Source of the DNA: Candidatus Peregrinibacteria bacterium
GTDB taxonomy: Bacteria; Patescibacteriota; Gracilibacteria; UBA1369; UM-FILTER-53-11
NCBI GenBank assembly: GCA_023245725.1
Contig: JAHFJU010000038.1
Coordinates: forward strand, 1-13,741
Direction: 5' to 3'
DNA length: 13,741 nt
This document shows positions 1 to 8,400 of the stretch, piece by piece; the stretch's first letter is position 1, and every line of letters starts with the position of its first letter. Under the pieces are notes generated by a model. The model was not told the origin of the DNA and did no database searches. It saw only the letters and a program-made list of their open reading frames with translations. The translations under genes and the position numbers were made by a program.

Positions 1-127
1 TGTCTATAGATTTTATAGGCTCTTCGCGTGCTTTGAGCGGTGGCGTTGGTGCAAGAGTATGAACCGATTTTGGTGGATTCTCGTGCGATATTAGCTCAGC
101 TTCAATGCTGTCGCCTTTTTCTCCCAT
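1..127 (-). CDS. 5' end of an unidentified protein, cut by the window edge
   Basis: An open minus-strand frame runs from two adjacent ATG codons (130-128 and 127-125) to the left edge without a stop, giving about 42 residues. It begins MGEKGDSIEAEL and continues through a Pro/Lys-rich stretch with no hydrophobic segment, so no signal peptide or membrane anchor is visible in this part. A purine-rich AGAGGA lies just upstream. Its spacing is about 6 nt to the second ATG and only 3 nt to the first, so I chose the second. This is the only gene in the window with a convincing Shine-Dalgarno sequence. It is divergent from the thioredoxin reductase gene. The visible composition suggests a soluble, flexible N-terminus. 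I do not recognise the family. It could be spurious, but the start context and codon choice look like a real gene. Confidence 0.55.
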   Translation of the reverse strand, partial: MGEKGDSIEAELISHENPPKSVHTLAPTPPLKAREEPIKSID

Positions 128-133
128 CATCAA

Positions 134-139
134 TCCTCT
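134..139 (-). promoter_or_regulatory. Shine-Dalgarno sequence of the left-edge gene
   Basis: On the minus strand AGAGGA ends 6 nt before the ATG at 127. A CATAAT hexamer at 152-147 is a fair -10 box and would start transcription near 140, leaving a leader of about a dozen bases that holds this site. I see no good -35 box at the matching distance. Confidence 0.45.
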
Positions 140-245
140 TACATTTATTATGTGCGTATTTCGCATGGAGCGGCATTGTAACTTGATTGGTAAATGTTGA
201 AAAGTGTTTTTTTGCTTAATTGCTGCGGCAAAATGAGGTTATGTC

Positions 246-275
246 TTGAAATCGTTATAAAAAATCCTTTATACT
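246..275 (+). promoter_or_regulatory. Promoter of the thioredoxin reductase gene, leaderless geometry
   Basis: TTGAAA at 246-251 and TATACT at 270-275 are separated by 18 nt, a near-consensus sigma-70-type pair. The -10 box ends 8 nt before the ATG at 284, so transcription should start at or within a base or two of the start codon. No Shine-Dalgarno sequence precedes that ATG. This supports 284 as the start rather than the upstream in-frame ATG at 194, which lies before the promoter. Confidence 0.6.
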
Positions 276-283
276 TGCGGCCT

Positions 284-1222
284 ATGGAAAATACAATTTA
301 CGATGTGATCGTTATAGGAACAGGCGTCGCTGGACTTTCTGCTGGCATGTACGCTGGTCGTTTTAATTTGAAAACTTTGGTCATTGGCGAGTTACCGGGA
401 GGAACAATTACAACCACTCATTTGGTTGAAAATTATCCAGGGATTTTGTCTATTACGGGCTTCGATATGGGCTCTGTATTTATGGAGCATGCACAAAAAT
501 TCGGTGCTCAGTTAGAGTTTGCGCGCGCAACTGAAATTACCAGAATGCCCTCTTCTGAAGGCAAATTCGGCCTGTTCAAAGTAAAAACTCAGTCGAAAGA
601 ATTTTTTGGAAAAACTATTGTTTACTCAACCGGAACCGAGCATAAAAAATTGGGAGCTCCCGGTGAAAAAGAGCTTTCTGGTAAAGGTGTTTCGTATTGT
701 GCTTTATGTGATGGTGCTTTTTTTAAGCAGAAAAAATGTTGTGTAATAGGAGGAGGCGATTCGTCTGCGATTGAAACATTAATTTTGGCAGAGCATGCGG
801 CTAGTGTAGAAATGTATGTGCGAAAAGATGTGCTTCGCGCCGAGCCGGTGAATTACAAAAAAGTTATGGAGCATCCACGAATTAAGGTTCACTTTAAAAC
901 AGAGGTAAAGGGGATTAAGGGAACAGATAAAGTTACGTCGATTGTACTTAATTCAGGCGAAGAGGTTCTGATGGATGGAGTTTTTGTGGCTATCGGTCAT
1001 GACGCGATATCAGGGTTGTTGGTTCCTCTGGGAGTCGAGCTTGATGCTCACAAGCAGGTGAAAATTAACCGCCGAAGTGAGACAAATATTCCAGGGATTT
1101 TTGCTGCGGGAGATGTATGCGATACGCCTTTTAAACAAGCCATTACTGGCGCATCTGAAGGGGTGGTTGCAAGCTACTTTGCATACCAGTTTTTGCAGCA
1201 GAATGAGGTAAATGGTTTGTGA
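284..1222 (+). CDS. trxB: Thioredoxin reductase (FAD/NAD(P)H-dependent)
   Basis: A 312-residue flavoprotein that should pass electrons from NAD(P)H through FAD and a cysteine pair to thioredoxin in the cytoplasm. The FAD-binding GTGVAG is at residues 12-17, the redox pair CALC at 139-142 (followed by DG), the nucleotide-binding GGGDSS at 156-161, and the C-terminal FAD motif AAGDV at 274-278. The length is normal for the low-molecular-weight bacterial type. The usual HRRxxxR patch that reads the NADPH 2'-phosphate appears as VRKDVLR (179-185): the histidine is lost but the basic residues remain, so NADPH use is likely but not certain. The start at 284 fits the family N-terminus and the promoter. 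An ATG at 194 would add 30 unrelated residues. No thioredoxin gene lies in the window. The gene is monocistronic or followed loosely by the next one. Confidence 0.93.
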   Translation: MENTIYDVIVIGTGVAGLSAGMYAGRFNLKTLVIGELPGGTITTTHLVENYPGILSITGFDMGSVFMEHAQKFGAQLEFARATEITRMPSSEGKFGLFKVKTQSKEFFGKTIVYSTGTEHKKLGAPGEKELSGKGVSYCALCDGAFFKQKKCCVIGGGDSSAIETLILAEHAASVEMYVRKDVLRAEPVNYKKVMEHPRIKVHFKTEVKGIKGTDKVTSIVLNSGEEVLMDGVFVAIGHDAISGLLVPLGVELDAHKQVKINRRSETNIPGIFAAGDVCDTPFKQAITGASEGVVASYFAYQFLQQNEVNGL

Positions 1223-1310
1223 AAAAAATCACGATATTTCTTGTGCTTCATATTGTTAATATTTGGCTATTTGTAATTTTGTAGTTAAAAATGTATTGAC
1301 AGGTATTGCC

Positions 1311-1340
1311 TTATGTATTACCGTAGGGCTCTTGTATATT
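1311..1340 (+). promoter_or_regulatory. Probable promoter of the exported-protein gene
   Basis: TATATT at 1335-1340, preceded directly by TG, ends 7 nt before the ATG at 1348, again a leaderless arrangement. The best-spaced -35 is the weak TTATGT at 1311-1316 (18 nt). A perfect TTGACA sits at 1296-1301 but has only poor -10 matches at the correct distance, such as TACCGT at 1319-1324, which would give a leader of about 17 nt. Either or both may be used. Confidence 0.45.
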
Positions 1341-1347
1341 GAAAACT

Positions 1348-1983
1348 ATGAGAAATACATTAAGTTCAATTGGTTTTTCTGCATTGCTTGGAGCCGTTCC
1401 TGCTCATTCGCAGGCTGCTGGTGAGGCTAAAATAATTCCTGGTGCAATTTCAGTATCTTCAGACACGACAACCTCTGGAAATGTAAATCTGTTGATAAGT
1501 GCTTTAGCTAAACAAATTTCGCTTGCGGCAAGTGTAACTCCGAGTGTCGGAGGTTTTGTATCTGCTAATAAGTTTTTCGTTCTATCTTCAGATTTGAATT
1601 CAGATTTTACGTCTATTGAAATCTCTCCGCTATTTGGTGACCAATTCCTAGATGATCGAGTAGTTATTAAATCTGACAAACAATCATTTTCAATTACTGA
1701 TAAATCTTTAGGTGAAATTTCATGTCGAAATCCACAGCAAAGTATTGGCGACGTAAATCATTGGAGCTGTGTTAATGGTTCAGAAAAATTTGATATAGAT
1801 GCAAATGCTGCTCAGCGTTTAACTGGTCAGTATGGTGTACTTCGTGGTATGGAAGAGCGAGTTAGAGATCTTATTTTAAGAGAAAATCTCAAAGACACGA
1901 ACACGGTTCCTAAACCTCAAAATGCTCAGGCTGCTCCAGCTCCTGCTTCGATGACTTTAGGTGAGGTGTCAGACAAAAATTAG
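1348..1983 (+). CDS. Small exported protein of unknown function
   Basis: This 211-residue protein has a Sec-type N-terminus: a basic MRN start, a short hydrophobic stretch to about residue 18, and an Ala/Ser-rich region with likely cleavage near AHS or SQA (residues 19-23). The mature part is Ser/Thr/Asp-rich with beta-type alternation around residues 66-125. Two cysteines (126 and 141) bracket a Gly/Asn/Trp segment and could form a disulfide once exported. Residues 151-183 look helical, and the tail (188-211) is an Ala/Pro/Gln-rich flexible stretch. I know no family with this pattern. An in-frame TTG at 1339 would add three residues, but it overlaps the -10 box, so I chose the ATG at 1348. 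It follows the reductase by 125 nt and converges on the lyase gene. Confidence 0.75.
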   Translation: MRNTLSSIGFSALLGAVPAHSQAAGEAKIIPGAISVSSDTTTSGNVNLLISALAKQISLAASVTPSVGGFVSANKFFVLSSDLNSDFTSIEISPLFGDQFLDDRVVIKSDKQSFSITDKSLGEISCRNPQQSIGDVNHWSCVNGSEKFDIDANAAQRLTGQYGVLRGMEERVRDLILRENLKDTNTVPKPQNAQAAPAPASMTLGEVSDKN

Positions 1984-2001
1984 AACGGAATTTCGCCAAA
2001 A

Positions 2002-2016
2002 GATAATTAATTTATC
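2002..2016. terminator. Weak bidirectional terminator candidate
   Basis: Between the two converging genes, GATAA and TTATC form a 5-bp stem around a 5-nt loop. On the minus strand TTTT follows at once, and on the plus strand a T6 run lies about 13 nt beyond. The stem is AT-rich and short, so the call rests mainly on its position. Confidence 0.28.
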
Positions 2017-2022
2017 ACGGTC

Positions 2023-3486
2023 TTATTTTTTGCCAAAGTATTCATCTCTAAATTGCGCATAAGCGGCGCTGCCTTGAATGCGTTTTTTTAGAATTGCATT
2101 TGTCTCGGCAGGGCGAGTTGTGCGCTCAATAGAAAGCACTTCGGCGAGATCGGTTTCTTCTAGTAAATTGTGTGAGCGTGTTACGTCGATTATCGAGCGA
2201 CCGCTTGAGAGTGCCTCTTTTACGAGCTCAGCAGTAACTTCGTAACCTAAATATGGGTTAAGTGCAGTTGCCGTTACAAGGCTTGTATCAAACATTTTTT
2301 TGATAGTGCCATCATTTACAACAATTCCTTCAATACAATCAACTCGAAACATTGTGCAGGTATTTGAAAGAAGAGTTAGTGAGCCGAGTAGATGTTTAAT
2401 AATTAGAGGAGTCATTACATTTAATTGAAGCTGCCCAGCCTGAGAAGCAAGCGTGATTGCGGTGTCACTGGCAATAACATCGTAACCAGCCATGTGAACT
2501 GCTTCCGCTACAGACGGGTTCACTTTCCCCGGCATGATTGAAGACCCCGGTTCAACCTCTGGCAAAGTAATTTCTTGAAGGCCCGCAAGAGGACCCATGT
2601 TTAGAATTTTTAAATCATTAGCAATTTTAATAAGGTCGATTGCAAGTGTGCGAAGTGCCCCTGATAGTGCGACGAACGGGTTCATTCCGGAAGTTGTTTC
2701 AAATAAATCTTCGGTTGGTTTTAGTGGGAATCCCGTGAGTTTTGAGAGTCGCGCTACGACTTTTTTCTGAAAATTCGGGTGTGTAGTTATACCGCTGCCT
2801 AATGCGGTTCCGCCGAGGCCGAGTTCGCATAATTCTTCTGCCGCGAATTGAATTCGTCGCTTCGATTTTTCGAGCATGGTGTAGTACGCGTGAAATTCCT
2901 GACCGAGTGTCATTGGTACTGCATCTTCTAAGTGTGTGCGACCGACTTTTATAATGTGGCGATATTTAAATGCAAATTCTTTAAAGGATTGAGAAAGCTG
3001 GTCGAGTGCTGTCATAAGCGGTTGAGCAAGTAGCAAAGCCGCAATTCTAAGAGACGTGGGAGTTACATCGTTACTCGACTGGCTCATGTTTACATGATTA
3101 TTCTGGTGTACTGGTGAATAAGTACCTAGTGGCTGACCAAGCATTTCATTTGCGCGATTTGCAATTACTTCATTCGCGTTCATGTTATATGGAGTGCCAG
3201 CACCAGCTTGAATAACGTCGATAGGAAACTGATCGTCAAATTTTCCTTCAATAAATTCTTGCGCGGCAGCGACGATTGATTTTGAAACTGTTTCATCTAA
3301 AAGACCAAGCCCTTGGTTCGTTTCTGCGCAGGCGAGTTTAACAAGCCCGAGTGCCTGAATATATGCGCGCGGAGCGCGCTGGCCGGTGAGCTGAAAGTTT
3401 TTCGCCGCGCGTGTTGTGAAAATTCCGTAATATGCATTTAGTGGAACTTCGAGAAGTCCGATTGCGTCACGTTCGATTCGAGTCAT
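2023..3486 (-). CDS. aspA: Aspartate ammonia-lyase (aspartase/fumarase superfamily)
   Basis: A 487-residue cytoplasmic lyase expected to convert L-aspartate reversibly to fumarate and ammonia as a homotetramer. Superfamily signatures are in order: SSND at 137-140, GRTHLEDAVPMTLGQE at 182-197, and the mobile-loop signature GSSIMPGKVNP at 314-324 with the probable catalytic serine at 315. The choice of aspartase over class II fumarase rests on AGQLQLNVM (350-358), where fumarases have SGNFELNVF, and on the N-terminal LEVPLNAYYG (12-21), close to the VPADAYYG of aspartases. Length is normal for the family (about 470). The N-terminus at 3486 matches the family, with no Shine-Dalgarno sequence upstream. 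The gene stands alone on its strand, divergent from the phosphatase gene. Fumarase activity cannot be excluded from sequence alone. Confidence 0.82.
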   Translation of the reverse strand: MTRIERDAIGLLEVPLNAYYGIFTTRAAKNFQLTGQRAPRAYIQALGLVKLACAETNQGLGLLDETVSKSIVAAAQEFIEGKFDDQFPIDVIQAGAGTPYNMNANEVIANRANEMLGQPLGTYSPVHQNNHVNMSQSSNDVTPTSLRIAALLLAQPLMTALDQLSQSFKEFAFKYRHIIKVGRTHLEDAVPMTLGQEFHAYYTMLEKSKRRIQFAAEELCELGLGGTALGSGITTHPNFQKKVVARLSKLTGFPLKPTEDLFETTSGMNPFVALSGALRTLAIDLIKIANDLKILNMGPLAGLQEITLPEVEPGSSIMPGKVNPSVAEAVHMAGYDVIASDTAITLASQAGQLQLNVMTPLIIKHLLGSLTLLSNTCTMFRVDCIEGIVVNDGTIKKMFDTSLVTATALNPYLGYEVTAELVKEALSSGRSIIDVTRSHNLLEETDLAEVLSIERTTRPAETNAILKKRIQGSAAYAQFRDEYFGKK

Positions 3487-3540
3487 ATATAAAATGTGTG
3501 ATAATGAAGTGTAATAATTCAGATATTAAATTGTACGCGC

Positions 3541-3568
3541 ATTATAAGAGAAAAATCGATTTGCTCAA
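3541..3568 (-). promoter_or_regulatory. Promoter of the aspartase gene
   Basis: On the minus strand TTGAGC (3568-3563) and a perfect TATAAT (3546-3541) are separated by 16 nt. Transcription would begin near 3534, leaving an AT-rich leader of about 48 nt without a Shine-Dalgarno sequence before the ATG at 3486. This is one of the few genes here that would not be leaderless. Confidence 0.55.
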
Positions 3569-3607
3569 AGTCATGCTTCACTTCTTTACTGTGTCGATAT
3601 TAATTTG

Positions 3608-3636
3608 TGAAGAAATACTCAATATGTACGTATAAT
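3608..3636 (+). promoter_or_regulatory. Leaderless promoter of the phosphatase-transporter pair
   Basis: A perfect TATAAT at 3631-3636 ends 6 nt before the ATG at 3643, so the transcript should begin at the start codon. The -35 region is weak (TGAAGA at 3608-3613, 17-nt spacing). This argues against the upstream in-frame GTG at 3607, because the -10 box would then lie inside the coding sequence. Confidence 0.55.
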
Positions 3637-3642
3637 CATCGC

Positions 3643-4239
3643 ATGCAAAACGTAATCAAAAATATATTGTTTTCAACAGACCGAGCCTGCCTTTATTTGC
3701 TCAATTCATTCGCTGGGCGTTTTGGTTCTTTAGATGAGCTTTTTGTTATGTTGGCCGAAGGCGTTATATTCGCTCTTGCAGGCGCTTATTTAATGTATCT
3801 ATATAAAAGTTCAAAGAGTTCAAATAGAATTTTGCTTTTGAGTGAAGCATTTATTTCAACGCTCATTGCTCGTTTTGTATTTGTTACGGGAATTCGTCTT
3901 TTGTATTTTAGATTTCGACCTTTTGTTTCTGAAAATGTTGTTCAATTGGTAGCTCATTCGCCATTAGAGGCGTCTTTTCCTTCGGGTCATGCGGCTGTTA
4001 TGGCTGCGCTCGCTGTGTCAATGTGGTATATGAATCGTCGGCTTGGTGTTCTATTTGCAATATTTGCAGTAGTGAGTGGTTTTGCCAGAGTAGTTGTTGG
4101 AATTCATTATCCATTAGATATTTTTGTAGGATTATTATGCGGAGTTGTAGCTGCTGTAATTGCTCGAAAGCTCTATCGTGTTGTTGTTGAAGAGGTGCGC
4201 GAACTCTCGACTAAAACTACTAAGAAGAGTAAAAAATAA
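3643..4239 (+). CDS. PAP2-family membrane phosphatase, undecaprenyl-diphosphatase-like
   Basis: A 198-residue integral membrane protein of the type 2 phosphatidic acid phosphatase superfamily, probably releasing phosphate from a lipid diphosphate such as undecaprenyl diphosphate at the outer face of the membrane. All three catalytic blocks are present: RxxxxxxRP at residues 85-93 (the first residue is usually Lys; here Arg), PSGH at 113-116, and RxxxxxHxxxD with Arg149, His155 and Asp159. Hydrophobic helices lie near residues 35-54, 66-86, 117-130, 135-153 and 158-175, and the tail is Lys-rich. The short length fits BcrC-like enzymes, but the substrate is inferred. It is followed after 9 nt by the transporter gene, so the two are likely co-transcribed. 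The start is set by the promoter and by the absence of family residues upstream. Confidence 0.85.
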   Translation: MQNVIKNILFSTDRACLYLLNSFAGRFGSLDELFVMLAEGVIFALAGAYLMYLYKSSKSSNRILLLSEAFISTLIARFVFVTGIRLLYFRFRPFVSENVVQLVAHSPLEASFPSGHAAVMAALAVSMWYMNRRLGVLFAIFAVVSGFARVVVGIHYPLDIFVGLLCGVVAAVIARKLYRVVVEEVRELSTKTTKKSKK

Positions 4240-4248
4240 CGTAGTTAT

Positions 4249-5463
4249 ATGCTACGAATAAGTTTAACAAATATAAAAATTCCTCACCGCCACGTTGGCG
4301 CCAAGCTCTTTGCTCATCTTGCTTTTATTTTAACTACTTCAAATGCGGCATTCGGAGCAATATTCCCGATTATTTTAGAGAAAAAACTTGGAGGTCCTAC
4401 GTTCGTAGGAATGTACTATGTGATTATTTCGCTGGTTTGCATTATCGTGTCGCTTTTAAGCGCGAATATATTTGTACGTTTTTCAAAAATTACCGTTGCT
4501 CGAGTCTCGTTTTTAATGCTTGTATGTCTGATTTTTGCGATGAATTTTGCAGAATCAATTTGGAATTTGGGATTTTTAGATATGCCTCGGGCTGTGTGCA
4601 TTATGCTTTCGAATATTGTGTTGGCTCTATTTGTTCGTGATTTTAGCGCACGTAATAAATTGGCAGAATCTGAGGGGCATTATTTTTTTTATTCAAGTTT
4701 GGGGTGGATGATCGGCCCATTACTCGGAGGCTTTGTAGCTGCTCAATTTGGCACTGAAGCAATTTTTAATTTAGTAAGCAGTTTATCACTTGTTTGTTGG
4801 ATTTACTTTGAAATTCATGGAGTGAAAAACAATCACCCCGATGTAAATAGTCAGTTCAAAAGTGAATCATTTGGCTCTCTTATAAGAAACATAGTTGCGT
4901 ATTTTAAGGTTAAGGGATTGAGAAAAGTTTTTTGGGTGTCTTTTGGTTTTAATTTTTGGGCTGCAATTCGTGGTATTTACATTCCGCTTGCTATTGTTCA
5001 AATGGGATTTGGTGAACGAGCCGTTGGAATTTTGATGGCACTTAGTATGTTGCCATGTGTACTCCTTGAACAGTACGCCGTAACGCTTGCAAAACATGAA
5101 GGTGTTAGAAAATATATTTCTATTGGATTTTGGTATTTGGCATGTTTCATAAGTTTGTTTTATTTTTTAAGCAGCTATCATAATTGGGTTTTGTTGTTTT
5201 TCGTTCTGGCAAATATTGGAGCTTCGTTCATTGAGTCGTTGAAAGTTATTTATTTCTTTGAAGTTGTTCAAAAGGTAGATTCAGAGCGTTTCTGGGGGAT
5301 TTACAATGTTGCCGAATATGCTGCTTATCTGGTTGCGCCGTTTCTTGTTTCAATATTTTTGTCGTTTATTCCGAGTATGCCAAAAATGTGGGCGGCAGTT
5401 GCCCTTTGCATGGTGGGTTTCTCTGTATATTCTTTGACGATTGAGAAAAAGGTTAAAAAATGA
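4249..5463 (+). CDS. Major facilitator superfamily-like transporter
   Basis: A 404-residue, very hydrophobic protein with about twelve membrane helices arranged six plus six around a polar central loop (about 190-225). Approximate helices are at 18-42, 53-78, 83-100, 112-130, 146-168, 171-188, 226-250, 257-275, 288-308, 312-335, 345-372 and 380-397. Topology and length match major facilitator superfamily secondary carriers. A segment with GWMIGPLLGGFVA (152-164) resembles the helix-5 motif of MFS antiporters, hinting at efflux, but no residues fix a substrate. The ATG lies 9 nt after the phosphatase stop, without a Shine-Dalgarno sequence, so it probably depends on the upstream promoter. The last codons contain the promoter of the next gene. 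The family call is fairly safe; the function is open. Confidence 0.75.
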   Translation: MLRISLTNIKIPHRHVGAKLFAHLAFILTTSNAAFGAIFPIILEKKLGGPTFVGMYYVIISLVCIIVSLLSANIFVRFSKITVARVSFLMLVCLIFAMNFAESIWNLGFLDMPRAVCIMLSNIVLALFVRDFSARNKLAESEGHYFFYSSLGWMIGPLLGGFVAAQFGTEAIFNLVSSLSLVCWIYFEIHGVKNNHPDVNSQFKSESFGSLIRNIVAYFKVKGLRKVFWVSFGFNFWAAIRGIYIPLAIVQMGFGERAVGILMALSMLPCVLLEQYAVTLAKHEGVRKYISIGFWYLACFISLFYFLSSYHNWVLLFFVLANIGASFIESLKVIYFFEVVQKVDSERFWGIYNVAEYAAYLVAPFLVSIFLSFIPSMPKMWAAVALCMVGFSVYSLTIEKKVKK

Positions 5464-5469
5464 TATACT
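5441..5469 (+). promoter_or_regulatory. Strong extended -10 promoter of the giant gene
   Basis: TTGAGA at 5441-5446 and TATACT at 5464-5469 are 17 nt apart, and TG at 5461-5462 provides an extended -10 element. It lies across the last codons and stop of the transporter gene. The start would be near 5476, giving a leader of about 17 nt that is almost pure A/T with no Shine-Dalgarno sequence before the ATG at 5494. The giant gene can therefore be expressed independently of the upstream pair. Confidence 0.62.
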
Positions 5470-5493
5470 GATAAGATTTAAAAAAATAAAAAT

Positions 5494-8400
5494 ATGGGTG
5501 GGACAGATGCAAATACCAATCAGCATGATTCTGGCACAGTTGAGCAACATAGTCGCGAAATTAGGCATGACCGACCATTGCCTAGTTTTTTAAGACAAAA
5601 AAAAGAAACGGAAGGGAAAAAAGACGGCGAAAATGTAAAGTCGGAATCTAAAGTCGAACTATTAGCACTTTCTGCGACTCTTCCACAAAAACAATTTGAA
5701 GGTGTCACAACTACCGCTGATTCTTTGTTGGCACCTGCAATGCATACGCAAGAGTTAAAAATGTATACCGAGCGTGCGTCGACTGATTTAGTGAATGTAT
5801 ATGGAGTGGGCGGCCGTGACGCATTTATTGAAGGTATTAGAAAATTGCCAGATAACGATGAATCGAAACAAATTGTTGAAGCTGCATTGCAAAAGTTGTC
5901 AGAAAAAAACCCGCAGGGCGCGATTGAAGCGCTGCAAGTTATATTAAGTGATGCAACTTCTGAGCAGGCTAAAGCGTTGGTCGGTACTATTAATGCCAAT
6001 ATTGAAAAAGCAATATTAAGCAAAAATGCTTCATCTCAGATTGTTTGGTACTTACAGCGTGCACAAATTGGTCTTGGAGCCGGCCCATATGATAACGAAA
6101 CTATTGCCGTAGTTTTTAGAGAGCAAAAAAAAGTAAATGTTGAAGAACTTACATCCGAAGAAAAAAACCTCTTCGAATTTCAAAAAAAATATTACGAAAC
6201 ATATGTTCGCCGTACGGCTGCCGAACAACTTGTTGAAACTCAGCTTTCAATTCTCGAATCGGGGCTGATTGAAAAAGACGATGTTGATAAACTTCAAAAG
6301 TTGCGTAGCAAAGACGACATTTCAGCTAGTTTGACGAACACAGGTTATTTGGGCTTCGATACTATGGCCGACAACGATGAAGAGGTTTTTTATTCATCAC
6401 GTCATGTACTCGAAATGTTGAATGTGCTTATTAAGTATGATTATCCAAACAATCCAAACGTTGGGGCTAATCCTATTACTTACTATTTAAATCTAATTAA
6501 GGGTGGTGATTTTGCTAGTAGTCCTGAAATTCTGTTTAATGCACAGACAGATAATCCTCTTTCATTGCACGATATGACCGGAGGCGAGTTTACTCTTGCC
6601 AGTGAAGGCCGTGATGGCAAAGTTGATCTAAAAGAATTATTTAAAAAAATGTTTGCAAATGGGGCCGCAGAAGTTGATTTATATAGACAATATTCAAAAG
6701 GAGAAGAAAATGTAGATAATAATAGTTCATTCGGTACTACAAAACGCCTTGGCACTACGTGGGCTAATGGCGACGCAGGAGATAAAGGTATAGAAGGGTA
6801 TTTCGATAAACTTGGGTTAGCTGGAGAAGTAACGAGTTTTGACAAAGGCGATCTTGATAAACAGCAGCAAGCACTTTTCTTTATTAAACTCGATGGCCTT
6901 ATTGAGGCGAAACATTACGATGAAGCGCGCGAACTTTGTTTGGCAATTGTTGGAAATAAAATTCATGACAAAGCATATAAAGATGACAAAGATGATGCCA
7001 GTTATAATGCGGATTTTAAACGTCAAAGAAAAAGTTTGATAGAAGATGGGTGGAAGGAGCGAATCGATGCACAGGTAAAATTGCAAATTGCTGCGCAGTT
7101 AGGCAAAGAATCGTCTGCATTAGATGATAATACTGATATCGCACCTTTGGGTATTAAAGGAAATGATGGGGAAATTATTACAAAATTTAGTGAATATCAA
7201 AATAATATCACGAAAATTCAGATTAATAGAATGGCGAAAATGAAGGTTTTTGAGGTGAAGACGCGATATTTTAATGATAATAATGATAAGCCTGATTTGA
7301 ATGAGTTCGAGTCACAAGTTTACGATAAATTTGTCGATGTGAGTGGTTTGACGTTTTGGACTTGGCGATCTGAAAATGTTGATTTCGCTAAGGATATTGC
7401 GGCATCTATTGGTGAACTTGTTGCAATCTCAATAATCACTGGTGGTATTGGAGGTCTTGTTGGTGGTTTAGCTGGAGCAGGAGAAATTGCTGGAGGAGTA
7501 GCAATTGGTGGTGAAGCGGCAGAGGGAGCAGCCGTGTTAGCGGATGTTTCTGTAACTGGTACAAGAGCAGCGCTTGGCCTTGGTGCAAAAGTTACTCGTT
7601 GGGGTTCAAGCGTTGGTCGTGGTTGGAGAACCAGTTCATTGGCAGATGGTGGTTGGGCGGCAAGTGATTCCGCTCAGACTTTTGCTAAAGGTGTTCAATT
7701 TGTCTCTTCTTCACATTCGGCCGCAGAAGGTGCTGGCATAGGTGCACGCATCATTGGTGGTGGAAAGAATTTATTTGCCGGAGGACTAAAATTAGCTGGT
7801 GAATCTGCTCTTTTTGATGCAGGCGAAATGGCTATGAGTGGCGATTTGCCAGATGGTTGGAAAGATAGCCTCTTTCAGTATTTCACAACAATGGCAACAT
7901 TGGGTGCCGGCATGTTTGGGCAAAAAATGACTGGTAAAATATTGAAAGGGACATACGGCAATACTGTTGGTGGTACAATTAAAAAATTTGGCAGATTAGG
8001 TGTAGATTTTACCGGACAACTTGCCTCGTGTATGGCGGTTGGAGAGTTGCAAAATTATGCAGCATATAATTGGGCTCATATAATAAGCAAAGATCAATTG
8101 CAGGCAGCTGGAAAGACTAAAAACGGTAATGTGACATATGGTCCAAATTTACATGAAGTTATTCAGATGGCAGCGGTTACCGGCGCTCTATTTAGGGGGC
8201 GAGTTGATGAGGCGAAAATGAATGAGATGCCAGAGATTAAGCTTGGGCCGATTGAGCCTCTCAGAAATGAACTTAATAGTAAAAACAATGCAGTAGCCAA
8301 TAAACAGGCAGAAATTGCAAAAAATGAACGTAATATTCGTTTAGCTGAAGCTCAGATTGTTGATGCGAAGCAAAAAACTGGTTCAAGAGAAGGACCATGG

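Noticed and set aside
194..283. Thirty-residue N-terminal extension of the reductase from the ATG at 194
   Set aside because: The extension does not match the family, lies upstream of the promoter pair at 246-275, and the ATG at 284 fits the conserved N-terminus.
1220..1262. UGA recoding to glycine, as in Gracilibacteria and Absconditabacteria
   Set aside because: Trusted genes end at UGA exactly where expected (reductase at 1222, transporter at 5463, EF-Tu-barrel gene at 11899), and the 2123-codon frame contains no internal UGA.
3432..3635. Plus-strand frame of 67 codons across the aspartase start
   Set aside because: It overlaps the conserved aspartase N-terminus antisense and both intergenic promoters, and has no start signals of its own.
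6601..6636. EF-hand calcium-binding loop in the giant protein
   Set aside because: DGKVDLKE fits positions 5-12, but positions 1 and 3 are Ser and Gly; the second candidate at residues 595-606 also lacks ligands. Kept only as degenerate resemblance.
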